DNA from: Ctenosaura bakeri
Lineage: Eukaryota > Chordata > Lepidosauria > Squamata > Iguanidae
Direction: 5' to 3'
Assembly (NCBI GenBank): GCA_948474755.1
Contig: CAOLHI010002524.1
Location: 186,001-250,000, forward strand
Length of the DNA stretch: 64,000 bases
The translations under genes were made by a program, and so were the position numbers. Below, in pieces: positions 44,540 to 56,215 of the stretch (the stretch's first letter is position 1; every line of letters begins with the position of its first letter). The notes beneath the pieces are model-generated. The model did no database searches and was not told the DNA's origin. It worked only from the letters and a program-made list of their open reading frames with translations.

Positions 44540-45040
44540 GGCAGCATCATGGGCAAACCTAACACCTGTCCAGTGCTATAAAAAGGGCTATTTTGTATTC
44601 ACTTGGCCTTTCTAGATAAGTTTTTGCTATAGCCTAGTAGCTGAAGGATATAGGAGTAGCTGGGAACAGAATAAGGGAGTAAACATTCCTCTTAGTTATG
44701 TACAGTTCTCATATCTGTTAAAATGGGAGACATCATGTTTACTTCTGCCCTATATAACCCAGGGAACAAGCTTCCAGTTACTTAGCCATGGGGGAGGGTA
44801 CACCCCAGCCCAGAGGACCCTCTGTCCATCTGTAAGGATCTGGAGTGTTGGCCTTGGAACAGTTTAGGTACCATTCATTGTTTAGGGACTCAATTCTACC
44901 ATTTGCTGTAAGGAGATGCTGGCACCATCAGCTCAAGGACTTTGAAGCTTTTCTCTGCTGTAGCCCTCTTGCTGCATTGTTCACTACTAATAAAACTTAC
45001 CTTATAACCATGATGAGTATAGTTTCCAGTATTAGATGAA
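44540..45040 (+). repeat. Possible second LTR-like sequence
   Basis: CCCTATATAACCC near 44748 and CTAATAAAACTTACC near 44986, about 240 bp apart, look like an LTR TATA box and poly(A) signal. I found no paired ends or target duplication. Confidence 0.35.
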
Positions 45041-46471
45041 TGCTTGAGAAGGCATGGAACTATAGCCAGTTCCAGCTCAGAACAGAGCTCCCATGTCCCT
45101 AGCAATGACTATGTACCTGGGATGACAGAAGTTGTAGTCCAACACTTGAAACACGATGTTGAAAAAGGCTGAAGAACTAGCAAGGAACATTCCTTTGAAA
45201 ACCTGCCTTTTGGATGCTTGTCTGCTGACAGCCAATGCATTTTATGCTTTATTTGCACAAAGAAGAAGGAAAACCATAATTCATCAAGTGGATGAGAATA
45301 TCCTGAATAAGAAAACAATACTTCAAAGAATGGTAGAGTGAGTGTTGTTTTTTTAATTCACCAGACATTAATTACTAATGATCAAAGACTTGGGTAGAGG
45401 GACATGGAAAACAAGCCCACATTCTCCTTCAGTTACTTAAGTTCATGCCTACATCACCTTGTTTGATGCTCCTCCTTCAATCTTTTAGCACTTCAGGCAA
45501 TGAGGAAGTCTTGTGTTTTTAAATCATCAACAGGAATTACAAGGGCATTTTGTTCTCATAGAGGAAACACAAAGAAAAGGAGTCTGTGCAGGCTTGAATC
45601 CAGATTTGAAGGCATCCTGGGCAAAATTCACAGGGAGAGAACCATCATAACTTGATAACCCCTCTCAGTGATGCAGTAGCAATGACGATCCAAAGATGGT
45701 TGTGCCACTTGAATTCATCACAACTTTCTGGAGTGGCCAGTTTACTGTCATTCTGGAGTACTGTGGAAAACAGAAATGGAGGCTTATATACCCCATCTGT
45801 CTGATGGAAGGGTCACAGGGTATGGAGTAGAATTAGTGGGCAGTGTTGAACACTGAGCCCTGGCATCTGTACTAGGATGCCATTTACTGATGCTGAGGCT
45901 GCTCCTTCAGCATAAATAAATAATTTATAGTGCAAATTCTTCTTAACCTCCAGTAACAGGAATAAATCTGTAGTGATTCTGTGATCCTCCAGATGGGCCA
46001 ATGGTGCCAATAAATGCTGGGCTACTCTTTTTTGGGAGGTTTCATGCCCTGTAACAACTGTTATTATTCCTGCATCTAGCCATGCCCTAAATGTACCAAG
46101 GTTCTATCCAGTCTTTTTCCTGCTCAAGGTGTGGTTAACTGTGATGCTGATGAAGTTTCCTTCCCTCTCCATCACCCCCTCCCTGAACTCAACACTTCCT
46201 CTACATTCTCTTCCCCTGTATACACATTCCCTGCCTTGTACATTTCATTTTTTTAAAGTCTTGGTTATAGTCATAGTGCTGAAGTGGTATACCACTTTAG
46301 CATGATAGTGGTGAGAGAAAGAGGGAAAAGAAGGAGAAATGCTCAGTTGGGTAACCAGAAATGCAATGAGAGAAGAAAGGTCCAAAGAACTCTTCCATGG
46401 CAAAAGTCATACCCCATTCAACTGAAACAGTGGATACTGACATGAGAATTTGCTCTTGCCTGTGTTGGCAA
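45041..46471. other. Unassigned non-coding DNA
   Basis: 45120-45155 (GAAGTTGTAGTCCAACACTTG) is a small family C piece. Otherwise no gene or recognised repeat. Confidence 0.4.
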
Positions 46472-46475
46472 TTCC

Positions 46476-46536
46476 TGGGATGGGATGGGATGGGATGGGA
46501 TGAGATGGAAAGGAAAGGAAAGGAAAGGAAAGGAAG
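46476..46536 (+). repeat. Compound pentanucleotide microsatellite
   Basis: About five GGGAT units (46476-46501) run, after a short degenerate step, into about six GGAAA units (46507-46535). Confidence 0.9.
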
Positions 46537-46676
46537 CTCAACTCTGCGCTGGGTTTAAAGAGTCATAGCTAATCCCAGAAATTAAAGTGAAATAGATGGA
46601 AACGAGAAGTATGCTGTATGGATATTTTAAAAATTCCAGTTTTTAAGGTACAGGTACAACTCTTACCAAAGTCTAA

Positions 46677-46874
46677 GGGCCATTTCTGCACTACACTGTT
46701 ATAATGCTATTAGTTCACTTTCAACAGCCTGTGGAATTCTGGGATTTGTAGTTTACTGAGGCCAATGAGCTCTTGGCTGAGAATTCTAAATGCCCCTCCC
46801 TAAACTGCAAACCCCAGGATTCCATAGGATGTTGAAAGCGGAATAATAGCACTATAATAGTGCAGAAAGACCCC
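46677..46874. mobile_element. Family B palindromic MITE
   Basis: Left GGCCATTTCTGCACTACACTG, right ATAATAGTGCAGAAAGACCCC; inner arms CAACAGCCTGTGGAATTCTG and CAGGATTCCATAGGATGTTG. Both halves are present, so the copy is complete or nearly so. Confidence 0.8.
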
Positions 46875-47184
46875 AAGGCTTTTGGCCAGTCTGAATGAGC
46901 CCTTAGATGATGATCATGTATATTTGGAATACTAAATACAAATAGCCGGAGATGGTATTTGTCCAACTCATCAAGAAAGTGCTAGATTGCCCTTTGGCTG
47001 CAATGGAGGACATCAGCCCATGGAGCCAAATTTGGCCCTTCTGAGGTCTCAATCCAGCTGTTTGAACTTCCTCATTGCATGAGAATTTTCCAGCTATTGC
47101 TTAGGGTCTTCTTCTTTCTAGGCAATGAAAGTACTTTTCTTAAGACTTGGTTACTGGCAATGAGGCAGAGGTGGGACTTGTGTG

Positions 47185-47285
47185 ATCCTCCAGATGTTGT
47201 TAGATTGCAGGTCTCCAGCAGCCATAATCAGCATAGCTAATGCTGATGAACACTGTTGCAGTCTAACATCATCTGATTACTAGCC
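47185..47285. repeat. Family C repeat with clear inverted arms
   Basis: CCAGATGTTGTTAGATTGCAG opposes TTGCAGTCTAACATCATCTG, with a loop containing ATCAGCATAGCTAATGCTGAT. It is the clearest palindromic copy of this family. Confidence 0.65.
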
Positions 47286-47394
47286 CAGCAAGACTAAAGT
47301 GTGTTGGTATTTTCCATTTCATCTTCTTTGGCCTTGCCCAATTCTGAAATGAGGCCCCTTAAGAATGTTTTTGAAACTTTCATGCATGTTGTAA

Positions 47395-47500
47395 TTTGTA
47401 ATGTTTTAATGTTGTTAGCCACCTTGAGTCCCAGTATTGGGAGAAAGGAAGAATATAAATAAAACAACAACAATAATAGCAATAACAATAAAACTGAACT
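47395..47500 (+). repeat. LINE 3' tail fragment
   Basis: GTTGTTAGCCACCTTGAGTCCC, then GGGAGAAAGGAAGAATATAA and an AACAACAATAATAGC run, the usual end of L2/CR1-like squamate LINEs. Only the tail remains. Confidence 0.5.
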
Positions 47501-47556
47501 CAGCCCTTGGGCTGTGAAAGATATTCCCTACCTTTGCCTTAGGGCATTATTGATTT

Positions 47557-47762
47557 GTCTTTGACACTACACAATTACTAAGCTTTGATTCTACCTTAAC
47601 TGCCATGGCTCCACCTTTTGGAATCCTGGGATTTGTGGTTTCATGAGGCATTTAGAACTTTCCACCAGAGCACTCTACTCCTTCCCCAGAATTCAAATTC
47701 CAAGAATCTCTAATACTCAGCCAAGACAGTTAAAAGTGCTATAATTGCATAGTGTGAAAGGG
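47557..47762. mobile_element. Family B palindromic MITE
   Basis: Left TTTGACACTACACAATTACT, right GTGCTATAATTGCATAGTGTG; middle TTTTGGAATCCTGGGATTTG and AATTCCAAGAATCTC. CTTTCACA-type ends. Confidence 0.75.
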
Positions 47763-48007
47763 ACACGGCAATTGGTGGATGTACAAACTCTTTTCTGCCT
47801 GCCCATTTAGAGGTTAGCATTTATCCATGTCAAAAAAAATGTTGACACCTCCAACCAGTGATGTAGTTAAAATGACAGAACCCATAAATGCATGGGAAAA
47901 TACAAAAGAAATGTCTTTCCCTCATCTTTTAGTCTATGGCCCTAAAATGGCTGCTGAGAGGGAGAATCTGACCCTCAAAAAGTCCAGATGAGGCCTGCTA
48001 CCTCCTT

Positions 48008-48404
48008 GGCCCTTTTTGCATGCAGTTTTTTTTTTTTTTGCACGAGGGCCCCTTGACCGTCGCATAAATGGGAGCGTCAGTCCGTACGACGCACTCCCAC
48101 TCATGCGACACTCACAAGCCTAAAGCGGTACAATCACGCATTTTATTATTTTCGGCTTTAAGCTTTAAGCTGAAAATACTGCACAGTTGTGCAATGCTCA
48201 CAGGGCCCTCACAGACTTACCTGCATGCAGTGCGCCGAACAAGCCGTCCTGGTCGCGCTTCCTCCCCCAGTGCAGCCTACAGCTCCCAGGCTGCGCTGCG
48301 AAAGGAAGGGGAGAAGCGGGGAAGCGGCAGCGTTCTGGATGAGGCTTCTCGCACGAGATGCCCCACCCAGCTGCGCAAACGGGTAACGTGCAAAAAGGAC
48401 CCTA
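48008..48404. mobile_element. CpG-dense TIR-bounded element
   Basis: GGCCCTTTTTGCA at 48008-48020 and TGCAAAAAGGACC at 48389-48401 are inverted at 12 of 13 bases. Between them I count about 26 CpGs in under 400 bp by eye, far above the surrounding DNA. It also holds an inner inverted motif around GGCTTTAAGCTTTAAGC (about 48150) and a long T run (48025-48039). The 113-codon frame at 48068-48409 has no known domain. It is best read as a young non-autonomous DNA transposon; a CpG island cannot be excluded. Confidence 0.55.
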
Positions 48405-49907
48405 GTTGAGAAGGAAAATCCCTCACCACTCCACTCATGCTCCCTATTGAGAGGCTTGAATGGAGTTATTTTGTTTTATGTCAGTAATCCTTGCTGTTTT
48501 TGAAGCTTTATCACTCCAGGATAGCACACTTTTTGCTATTTCTTTAATTAAAAAATATGAAGCTGTGCTAGGAGCAAGTTCATTTTTTGAACTACCATTC
48601 TCAGCATTTCCCAGTAGAGCTCTGGGAAAGGCATCTCCAGTCTCTGATAAAGACCAAGTTTTCATTGACTGGTTGTTTTTACTACATCCATCTTGCTGTT
48701 TTTACTGTATTAATTGTCCATTAAGGTCATCTTCACCCCTTGAACAATAATGCATTTATTCATTCATTCACTTATTTATTGGATTGGTTTTAAGAAGCAG
48801 GGTTCAAAAAAAGCCCGCATTTTTGCGATTATACCGCCGTCATATTACACAAATAGCATAGTGCTTTGCATGTCACATTAGTAACAAATATATGATAGTT
48901 CTGGATTAGAACAAAGTGGATAACAGACGGATGTTCCAACTGCCTAGCTGGAGCCTGGAGGCCTTCCAACAGGAGCTTAATGAAATGCTTGTGTTTATGT
49001 GAGATTTTATTCTACAGATAAGAGGATGGAGAGACTGAAGAAAGGGATGGAGATGAGAGCTGATCTGGGATGTATTACTGTTATCTCCCTGTTCTGGAGG
49101 CTCAACAGGGATGTAATATATGAGATTTAAGTCAGAAATACTTAATCCAGTATTAGTCAAACTTGTACAGGCATCAAGGTGTTGGAATTTTTAATTTAGT
49201 CATCTGGAAAAGCATTCATTCAGTCCTTACTGCTTCTTACCTCACAGTCTTGTTCAAGACTCTTCTGTCTGTGGCAACTGAAGTATGTATTAATCAATAG
49301 TATTTATGGATTATGATGCAGACAGGGCCGGCCCCAAACACTTGGCTGTCTGAAGTAGATTCCCCCACCCACCCATCAAAGTGAGGGAACACAGTATATA
49401 AAGCAAAGGTTCGTTCCCTCATGACAACAACAACAACAAAATCTAGCTCAGAATGGGCAACTGTACCTACAAAAGTCTCCAGAGAACATGACTTTTTTAA
49501 ATATTTAGGCTATTTCAGAGGAGTGATCTGGGCTATTGCTATCCGGGGGCAGGAGGCAAAATGAGAACATTGCCCCCAATAAAAATTCTGCTTCCCTCAT
49601 TAAATTTTCCTTCATCTTTCCCCTGAACTTCTAGCTTTGTATTAAGTTAAAACTTCAGCTGAGCATTTAGAAACACAGTTTAGGCATCCAAAGCAATAGG
49701 GCAGGCAAAATGACCAAGCAAATAGAAGAGTTCTAGGAATGATTTTCAGTTGTGTACTGTTTCCTGTTCTTAGTCAGCTGAACATGTTAGGCTGTCCTGA
49801 TATGGAGCAAAGCTTGGAAAAATTACCTTTTTGACTTCAACTCTCAGAATTTTCAAGCCAGCATGGTTATTAGCAATGTGATATTATTTGCACTACATAA
49901 TACACAA
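48405..49907. other. Unassigned non-coding DNA
   Basis: No gene seen. 49322-49375 (GGGCCGGCCCCAAACACTTGG, then CTGAAGTAGATTCCCCC) is probably one end of another dispersed repeat; 49424-49440 is an AACAAC run. Confidence 0.4.
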
Positions 49908-50105
49908 TATTTGCACTACATAATTATAGCACCAGGACTCCTCTTTAATTGCCATGGCAACATCCTATGGAGTCCTGGGATATGCAGTTTAGGAGGAGTA
50001 TTTAGAATTCTTAGCTATAGAGTTCTAGTGCCTAGGATTCCATAGGACACAACCATGATAGTTAAAGTGGAACCCCAGTGCTGTAATTGTGTAATGCGAG
50101 ACAGA
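49908..50105. mobile_element. Family B palindromic MITE
   Basis: Left TTGCACTACATAATTATAGC, right GTGCTGTAATTGTGTAATGCG; middle CCTATGGAGTCCTGGGATATG and CTAGGATTCCATAGG. Confidence 0.7.
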
Positions 50106-51388
50106 CCATAGAGACATGGAGGCAAAGATTGATTTCATCAGGAGCCTCTTCTGTAGCAGATTTTCTGTCGTCCTTCCAACTCACCGGATTCCCTAATGTG
50201 TCAGCCACTACTTACTTTCTGCTTGATTAACTTGGGAGAAAAAAATCCAGATGGCAGCTCCCACTGCAAAGTCTTAGTAAATAACGTTGTGTCTTTTACG
50301 TGTTGGTTTCAGAGACATACTCTCCAACTGTCCCAATTTGGCAGAGATAATCCTGATTAAGCCTCTGTCGTCCCACTGTTTCAGATGCGTTTAAAATGTC
50401 CTAATTTCTTTCTCTTCTTCCTTCATCTGTGTCCTCAGCTTACTTCAGTTGCTGCAAGCTCAATTCAAAGTACAAAAGTAGTTTGCATCAATTAACTCAG
50501 CAAGTGGAGTGGTGAAAGATCTTGCTCTTCCCAGTAGGCTCAGGGAAAAGCAGACTATTACATCCTCTCCTAGCTTGTGTGCTCTTCCTGATTAATAACT
50601 TCTGCCACCTTGACCATGTTCTGATATTGCTTGGTCACATATTTCCTGGTTTTCATCTGTGAAATGTTGAGGGGAATGTAAAGATAAAATTCACATGTAG
50701 GTTCCCACCAGCACTCATCAGCTTTTTCAATCAGTCTGTCAGAAATAAGTGACAGAAGGAAATAGCTTGAAAAGGTTGCTTTTTAATTACGTCTTCCAGA
50801 ATACCCCAGTCAGCATGGCCACTTGCTCTTCAAAGGAAGGAGAAGATGCCACGCTTCTCCTCTGTTCTCTGCCTAACAAGGAATCTGTTTAGTTACAGAT
50901 GAAGAAAAATCCAGGTGATTGCTGAATGCCATATTTTAAAACAGAGGAATCAGCCACTTTGTTCTAGCAATCTAGAATGTTAACACCATTCTAACTGCCA
51001 GTAGACTTTGCTAACAGTTATATAGGTGTCAAATTTATACCTCTGCTAAGGGCTTAGTATCACCTTCCATCTTGACTATATGTTTGGAGTAGCAAACTAC
51101 AGTGGATTCAAAGCTGTTCATCAGAGTTCACTGACTTACCTTGGGAAATTCACTCTATCTCAGCCTAACCCACTTTATATGAGGATAAATGAGGGAGATC
51201 CATTAGTCCTTTAAGTCCTGTTTAACAAAAAAGAAGAGAAACAATAGCAAAAGAGAAACATTTAGAATCACATAAAAGTGTGCATGTGTGTTTGTGTGTG
51301 AGAAGAAAGGAAGAGATAATTTTCTAGTTCAGCTCCTTTGCCCAGTCCTAATGCAATATATCTCACATAGAAAGCATCTTTATAAAAT
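50106..51388. other. Unassigned non-coding DNA
   Basis: No gene or recognised repeat across this 1.3 kb. A small GTGTGTTTGTGTGTG patch lies near 51285. Confidence 0.4.
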
Positions 51389-51392
51389 GGAG

Positions 51393-51395
<3 letters not shown>

Positions 51396-51436
<41 letters not shown>
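51396..51436 (+). repeat. (TC)n microsatellite
   Basis: About 20 uninterrupted TC dinucleotides. Confidence 0.98.
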
Positions 51437-51439
<3 letters not shown>

Positions 51440-51587
51440 ATCTATATCTATCTGTAATGGATTTCTAAATAGTCCCCTTCAACAGAAGTTTCAAAGGTGG
51501 TGTACAATATGTAAACTATAATAATAAACTGTTCGGGCAATCATAACTCTTTGTGACATAGTGCAGTATGCCTCTAAATCTAGCAAG

Positions 51588-51620
<33 letters not shown>
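51588..51620 (+). repeat. (GTT)n microsatellite
   Basis: About 11 uninterrupted GTT/TGT trinucleotides. Confidence 0.98.
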
Positions 51621-51679
51621 CTAAATTGCAATGCAAAGTTTCAACTCAAAGTTCCAAAGGGGGAGCTGCTCACTAGAAG

Positions 51680-52060
51680 CAAAGAAGAAGGTTACCCGTA
51701 ACTCATCAGACACTATATGTGGTGGTCATGCCCAGATGCAAAAACTATTGGAAACAGATACACATCGAAATATCCAAAACTCTTGGTATTCAATTTGAAC
51801 TGAAACCAGAGTTATATTTGTTAAGTATGATTGATAATCACTCAGCAATAAAAAAGAATTCCAAATTGGTACTGTATCTAGTCATTTCAGCAAGACTAAA
51901 TTATGCACAAAAAGTAGAAAACAGAAGAGGAACCTTCAGTAGATGACTGGCTGTTAAAAATTATGGACATGATGGAGATGGAAAAGCTAGAATCCAAGTG
52001 AAAAGCAGTAAAATGGAAGATAGGGAAAGGGAGGGAAAGGGAAAACTATTTATGTATTTT
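51680..52060 (+). pseudogene. L1 LINE ORF2 C-terminal remnant, plus strand
   Basis: The frame 51719-51946 reads WWSCPDAKTIGNRYT-like in one frame and KNYWKQIHIEISKTLG in the other; the combined signal, ending LVLYLVISARLNYAQKVENR, matches the region around and after the zinc knuckle in L1 ORF2. This L1 type differs from those at 4215 and 37877. Only this part of the element remains. Confidence 0.65.
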
Positions 52061-52174
52061 AAAATAGGAATATTTGTTAAAAATCAAAATATACACATGG
52101 TGATATACATTTGGATATATTTGCATAATAATAATGAAAAAGACTGCTAACTTACAAAAAGCAATCTTAACACA

Positions 52175-52370
52175 GAGCCGGTGTGGTGTGGTGGCTTGAG
52201 CCTTGGACTATGACCCTGGAGGCCAGGGACTGATTTCCTGTTTGGCCATGGAAATCCACTGGGTGACCTTGGGTGTGTCAGACCTTCTCAGCCTCCAAAA
52301 ATCCCCTATGTTCAGCTTTTAGAGTTGGCGTAAGTTGGGAACGACTTGAAGACACACAACAACAACAAAA
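52175..52370 (+). mobile_element. tRNA-derived SINE, plus strand
   Basis: Head GAGCCGGTGTGGTGTGGTGG and TTGAGCCTTGGACTATGACC, body GGCCATGGAAATCCACTGGG, TGACCTTGGG, GGCGTAAGTTGGGAACGAC, tail GACACACAACAACAAC. It lacks part of the middle of the body but both ends are present. Confidence 0.8.
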
Positions 52371-52499
52371 TTTCCTTTATACTCAGCACCCTGTGATTAT
52401 ATCCTGTATGTAAATCCATTGTTTTGAAAGAGTTAAATTCAGAGAAGGACTGCATGAGTAGAAAAATAAGTGAATTGGACAGCAGATGTCCCTGCCTTA

Positions 52500-52858
52500 T
52501 CTCGGTTTGAAAGTATGATTGGCCTTGTAACACTATGCTTAGGTGCCTGGGAAGTAAAAGGGAGTCAAGCATACACTTTCGCCTCATCTTTGTGTTATTT
52601 GGTGACTGAGGCCTTTGTTCCCTTGTTTTGGGGGTGGTATTAAGCTCCAAATGTAATGGCTGACGTAGACTAGAAATGTGATTGATTGCTGACGCTGTTG
52701 ACCAAAGGTATAAGAACTAAGTGTTTTAATCAATCGGGGCTGGCAGTTTTGGACATTATATATCCGCTGCTTGCCCTGCGCAGTAAATAAATGGTTTGGA
52801 AAATAAAGCTTTCTGTTTTGGAACAACCTGAAGGTCTTCATCTTTTCCTCGCCACAAC
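52500..52858 (+). repeat. Probable LTR fragment, plus strand
   Basis: GACATTATATATCCGC near 52752, AATAAA at about 52786 and again near 52802, and a right end CTCGCCACAACA (to 52859) fit the U3-R-U5 layout of an LTR. The left end and target duplication could not be fixed. It is unrelated to the pair at 43611 and 61794. Confidence 0.45.
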
Positions 52859-52859
52859 A

Positions 52860-54839
52860 GTTTCATGTCCACTCCTATCCAAAAATAGAGGGCATGCTTG
52901 CTCATCTTTCTGTCATTTGTTACAAATATTTATTCTTTCCTGTCTTTGTAAGGCTAAGCACATTCAGTGCCTCTTACTTGTTTCCCATTGAGTTAAACTG
53001 ACATTATCCTCATCGGTCTTCAAAATTCAGATCCTTGCAGGTTCATGAACATTTTCCTCAGCAGTAGCACCCAACATGTTATTCTAGTATTCTTTGTTTT
53101 CCTAGTGCGAGGAAGATGCTACTGTTACATTCTAAAGCCAGGATCCTGTTGGCATATTATTTCAGAAGACCTGCAGCAGTGGTAAAGGAAAGAAGACAAC
53201 ATCTTTCTGGACTACCATTCCCAGAATCTCCCAGACAGAATTAACCCTACCCATGCTGGCTGGGGAATTCTAGGAGCTACAGTAACTTTTCCAAACTGGG
53301 TCCACCTACAACATAAACTCCAGCAACTGACAACTCTTCTGTTGACTATGTTGGGACAAAAAGATTATCAGAGGTTGTCCTAAATCATCATCTTGTTGGG
53401 TTTGTTTTACTTGATGAATTTTCGGAAATGCAACCAAAGACATATTGAAATTGATTTCAGTGAATCTAAATTCAGCGTAAGGAAACTGTGGCCCATGAAC
53501 CACATGTGTCCCCCAGTGCTATTTTGTGGTCCCCTAGGACCCTTTTTTTCAGAGAACTGGCAAGGTGTGACACTAAGGTCTCTTGGAAGCCAACACAGCC
53601 CCCTATCTCCCAAACACCTGGCAACACCAATCTACGTGTTAGTCAGTTACACAGGATTGGGGAACCTTCTATTCAAGTAGCTCTATAGACTCATATACAG
53701 ACACAAAAAGCATTGAAGCTGTTCTGAGCTAAAAGAATGAAAAGCTGGAAATAATTGGGAGTTGGGAGATCACCACCCCCAAAGAATTTTTTTTTAAACA
53801 AACCTACCTGAGTCTTCTGCCTGATTGATTTGGAATTCAATTTCATTGGTATACTGAGAGCTGCAGCAATGCAATTAATTTCAACTAGAGTTGGGCAGAA
53901 AAATGCATGCCAGCAATATTTTCCCACCTGTCAAACCTCCTGCTTCATGTTTGCATGTTTCTGACATTTGGATGGAGCAGTGGTAATTTTTATCTCAGGG
54001 GTGCATGGGATTTATTTATTAACAGGATTTGATTATTTAGTTTCCTTAGCTCTACAGCTTGAATATGAAAGAGAAGGAAGGGTGGAAACAATCTCATGAA
54101 ATCTGTGAAATGTTAAGGATTTCTTTACATACCACTGAAGAAGTTTATCCCTAGCACGGTGTTGATTTTTCTTATGTGGAATATCATCTGTGTTCTCTTC
54201 TGTCATATTCCCTGACCAATATTCGTTCAGGCTTCTAGAGTCATCACGGTTTTTGATACAAAGGAAATATTTTCCAGGCAGAAGAGAAAATCAGTTTATC
54301 TTAAGTTATTGACCTTTCCCAAGCAGATTAGTTGCTGCAGGGAGGTAAATTTAAATAAGGATTGGTTATGTAAGCAAAATCCTGATTCATTTTTACAGGC
54401 ATGTGGTTGCTATTAGTAGTAAGCTATGATAGGATCAGAAGAACTGCCCAAGCCAAGTCCCTGCATAATTTCAGATTATTCTTAAGAACCAAACACACTC
54501 ACAGTGGTGATGGGTTTGTGTGTGTGTGTTTTCATAGTCTACTTTCCTATAATATCTATAAAACCACTGAAACACCATCAAAGAAGGTAATAATGATAGC
54601 AAACCCACCCACAAAAAGTTGGAACAGTAATAATTCAAGTTTCTAATATATTTCCAGCTGACAAACAGTTCTGTTCTCAGAATCTAAGGGCCAAAGTTTG
54701 TCATGCACAGTCATGTGTAAGAAACCTCAAGAGACCCTAGGATGACTGCGTATCCTGATTTATAGATGGCAACCATGCATTTTATGACTGAGCAGAATTC
54801 TACGTTTGACTGTCTTTTCTTAGAATGAATTTACTAATT
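52860..54839. other. Unassigned DNA with a family C piece
   Basis: 53205-53285 has GGACTACCATTCCCAGAATC and GGGGAATTCTAGGAGCTAC, a family C-like hairpin. 54511-54528 is a short GT run. No gene recognised; the 95-codon frame at 53393-53680 has no known domain. Confidence 0.4.
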
Positions 54840-55025
54840 CGTATATTTGTACCCTCCTTTCCTCAAGTAAGTTCAAGGTGGCATCCACGGCTCTCTTGAT
54901 CACCACTTCATTTTCACAATAACCCTGTGAGATAGGTCGGACAGAAAAAGCGTGACTGGGTCAGGATCATCTAGTGAGCTTAAAGGCTCAGTATGCAATA
55001 AGCATCCAAAATTCCAGTCCATCAC
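54840..55025 (-). repeat. MIR-like SINE, minus strand
   Basis: ACCCTCCTTTCCTCAAGTAAG, TTCACAATAACCCTGTGAGAT, GACTGGGTCAGGATCATC and a right end ATTCCAGTCCATCACTTTGA with ACCATTACACAACAGGGCTG follow the antisense of a tRNA/MIR-like SINE. Diverged. Confidence 0.55.
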
Positions 55026-55029
55026 TTTG

Positions 55030-56215
55030 ACCATTACACAACAGGGCTGCCCAATCCAATTAGACTACTGCAATGTGTTCTACCTACAGGTGCTCTTGGA
55101 GAGTGTTTGAAAGCTACAGCTAGCACAAAATGTGGAAGACTGACTATTCCAGGGTGTGCATATCTCCACTTGTACCAATTTTCTTCCAAACTCAGTTCAA
55201 AGGTATTGGTTTTGACCTACAAAGCCCTGAACAGCTTGAGGCCAGGATATTTAATACCTCAGAGGAGTAGGTAATACCCCAGAGGACAGGATCTGAATTC
55301 AGAATGACCTTAACAAATTAGAAAGCTGGGCCAAAATGAACAAAATGAATTTCAACAGGAAGAAATGTAAGGTACTACACTTGGGCAGAAAAAAATGAAA
55401 TGCAAAGATATAAGACGGGTGAGACCTAGCGTGACCACAGTACACGTGAAAGGGATCTAGGAGTCTTAGTAGAACACAAGCTGAGCATGAGTCAGCAGTG
55501 TGATGCGGCAGCTAAAGATGCCAATGCGATTCCAACTGCATCAATAGGAATATAGCATCTAGGCCAAGGGAAATAATAGTACCACTCTATTCTACTTTGC
55601 TTAGACCCCATTTGGAATGTTGTGTCCAGTTCTGGGCACCACAATTCAAGGAGGATATTGACAAGCTGGAAATGTCTAGAGGAAGGCAACCAAAATGGTA
55701 AAAGGCCTGGAACTATGCCCCATGAGGAGCAGCTTAGGGAGCTGGGTATGTTTAACCTAGGGAAGAGAAGGTTAAGAGGTGACACAATAGCTATATTTAA
55801 ATATTTGAAGGGATGTTATATGTTTTCTGCTGCTCCAGAGACTAGGACATGGCTTCAAACTTCAGGGAAAGAAGTTCCACCTAAACAGAGGGAAGAATTT
55901 TCTGATGGCAAGAGCAGTTTGATAGTGGAATACACTGCCTCAGAGGGTGGTGGAATCTCCTTCTTTAGAGGTTTTTAAACAGAGGCTGGATGGCCATCTG
56001 TTGAGAATGCTTTGATGGTGCATCCCTGCAAGGCAGGAGGGTGGACTCAATGTCCCTCTAGCTCCCTTCCAGCTCTATGATTCTATGATTTTATGATCTG
56101 AAATATCACCTCCCTCCATATGAACCTGCACAGAATCGGAGGTGTGGTTTAACAGTCATTAATACCCTCCTCTAGATATACATCTGAGAAGCCTGGCACT
56201 AGTGGAAGTGGGATT
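55030..56215 (+). mobile_element. L2-like LINE fragment, interrupted by a CR1
   Basis: 55030-55289 translates patchily to an L2-type ORF2 tail (DYCNVFYLQVLLESV, ...KLQLAQNVED) and has CTACAAAGCCCTGAACAGC. After the CR1, 56103-56215 continues with CCCTCCATATGAACCTGCAC, the next block of the same tail. 55236-55286 shows a small local duplication of an AATACC-CAGAGGA unit. Confidence 0.65.
55290..56094 (+). mobile_element. CR1 LINE, 5'-truncated, plus strand
   Basis: Blocks match the copy at 8600: ATGAACAAAATGAATTTCAAC, GGGATCTAGGAGTCTTAG, GGAGCTGGGTATGTTTAACC, CCTCAGAGGGTGGTGGAATC, and an ATTCTATGATTTTATG end at 56079-56094. Frameshifts break the ORF; a frame of 118 codons survives (55622-55978). 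GATCTGAA at 55290-55297 and 56095-56102 may be a target duplication, though CR1 copies often lack one. Confidence 0.88.

Noticed and set aside
48068..48409. 113-codon frame in the CpG-rich block as a gene with its own CpG-island promoter
   Set aside because: It lies wholly within inverted ends of a repeat-like element and has no domain or splice signals.
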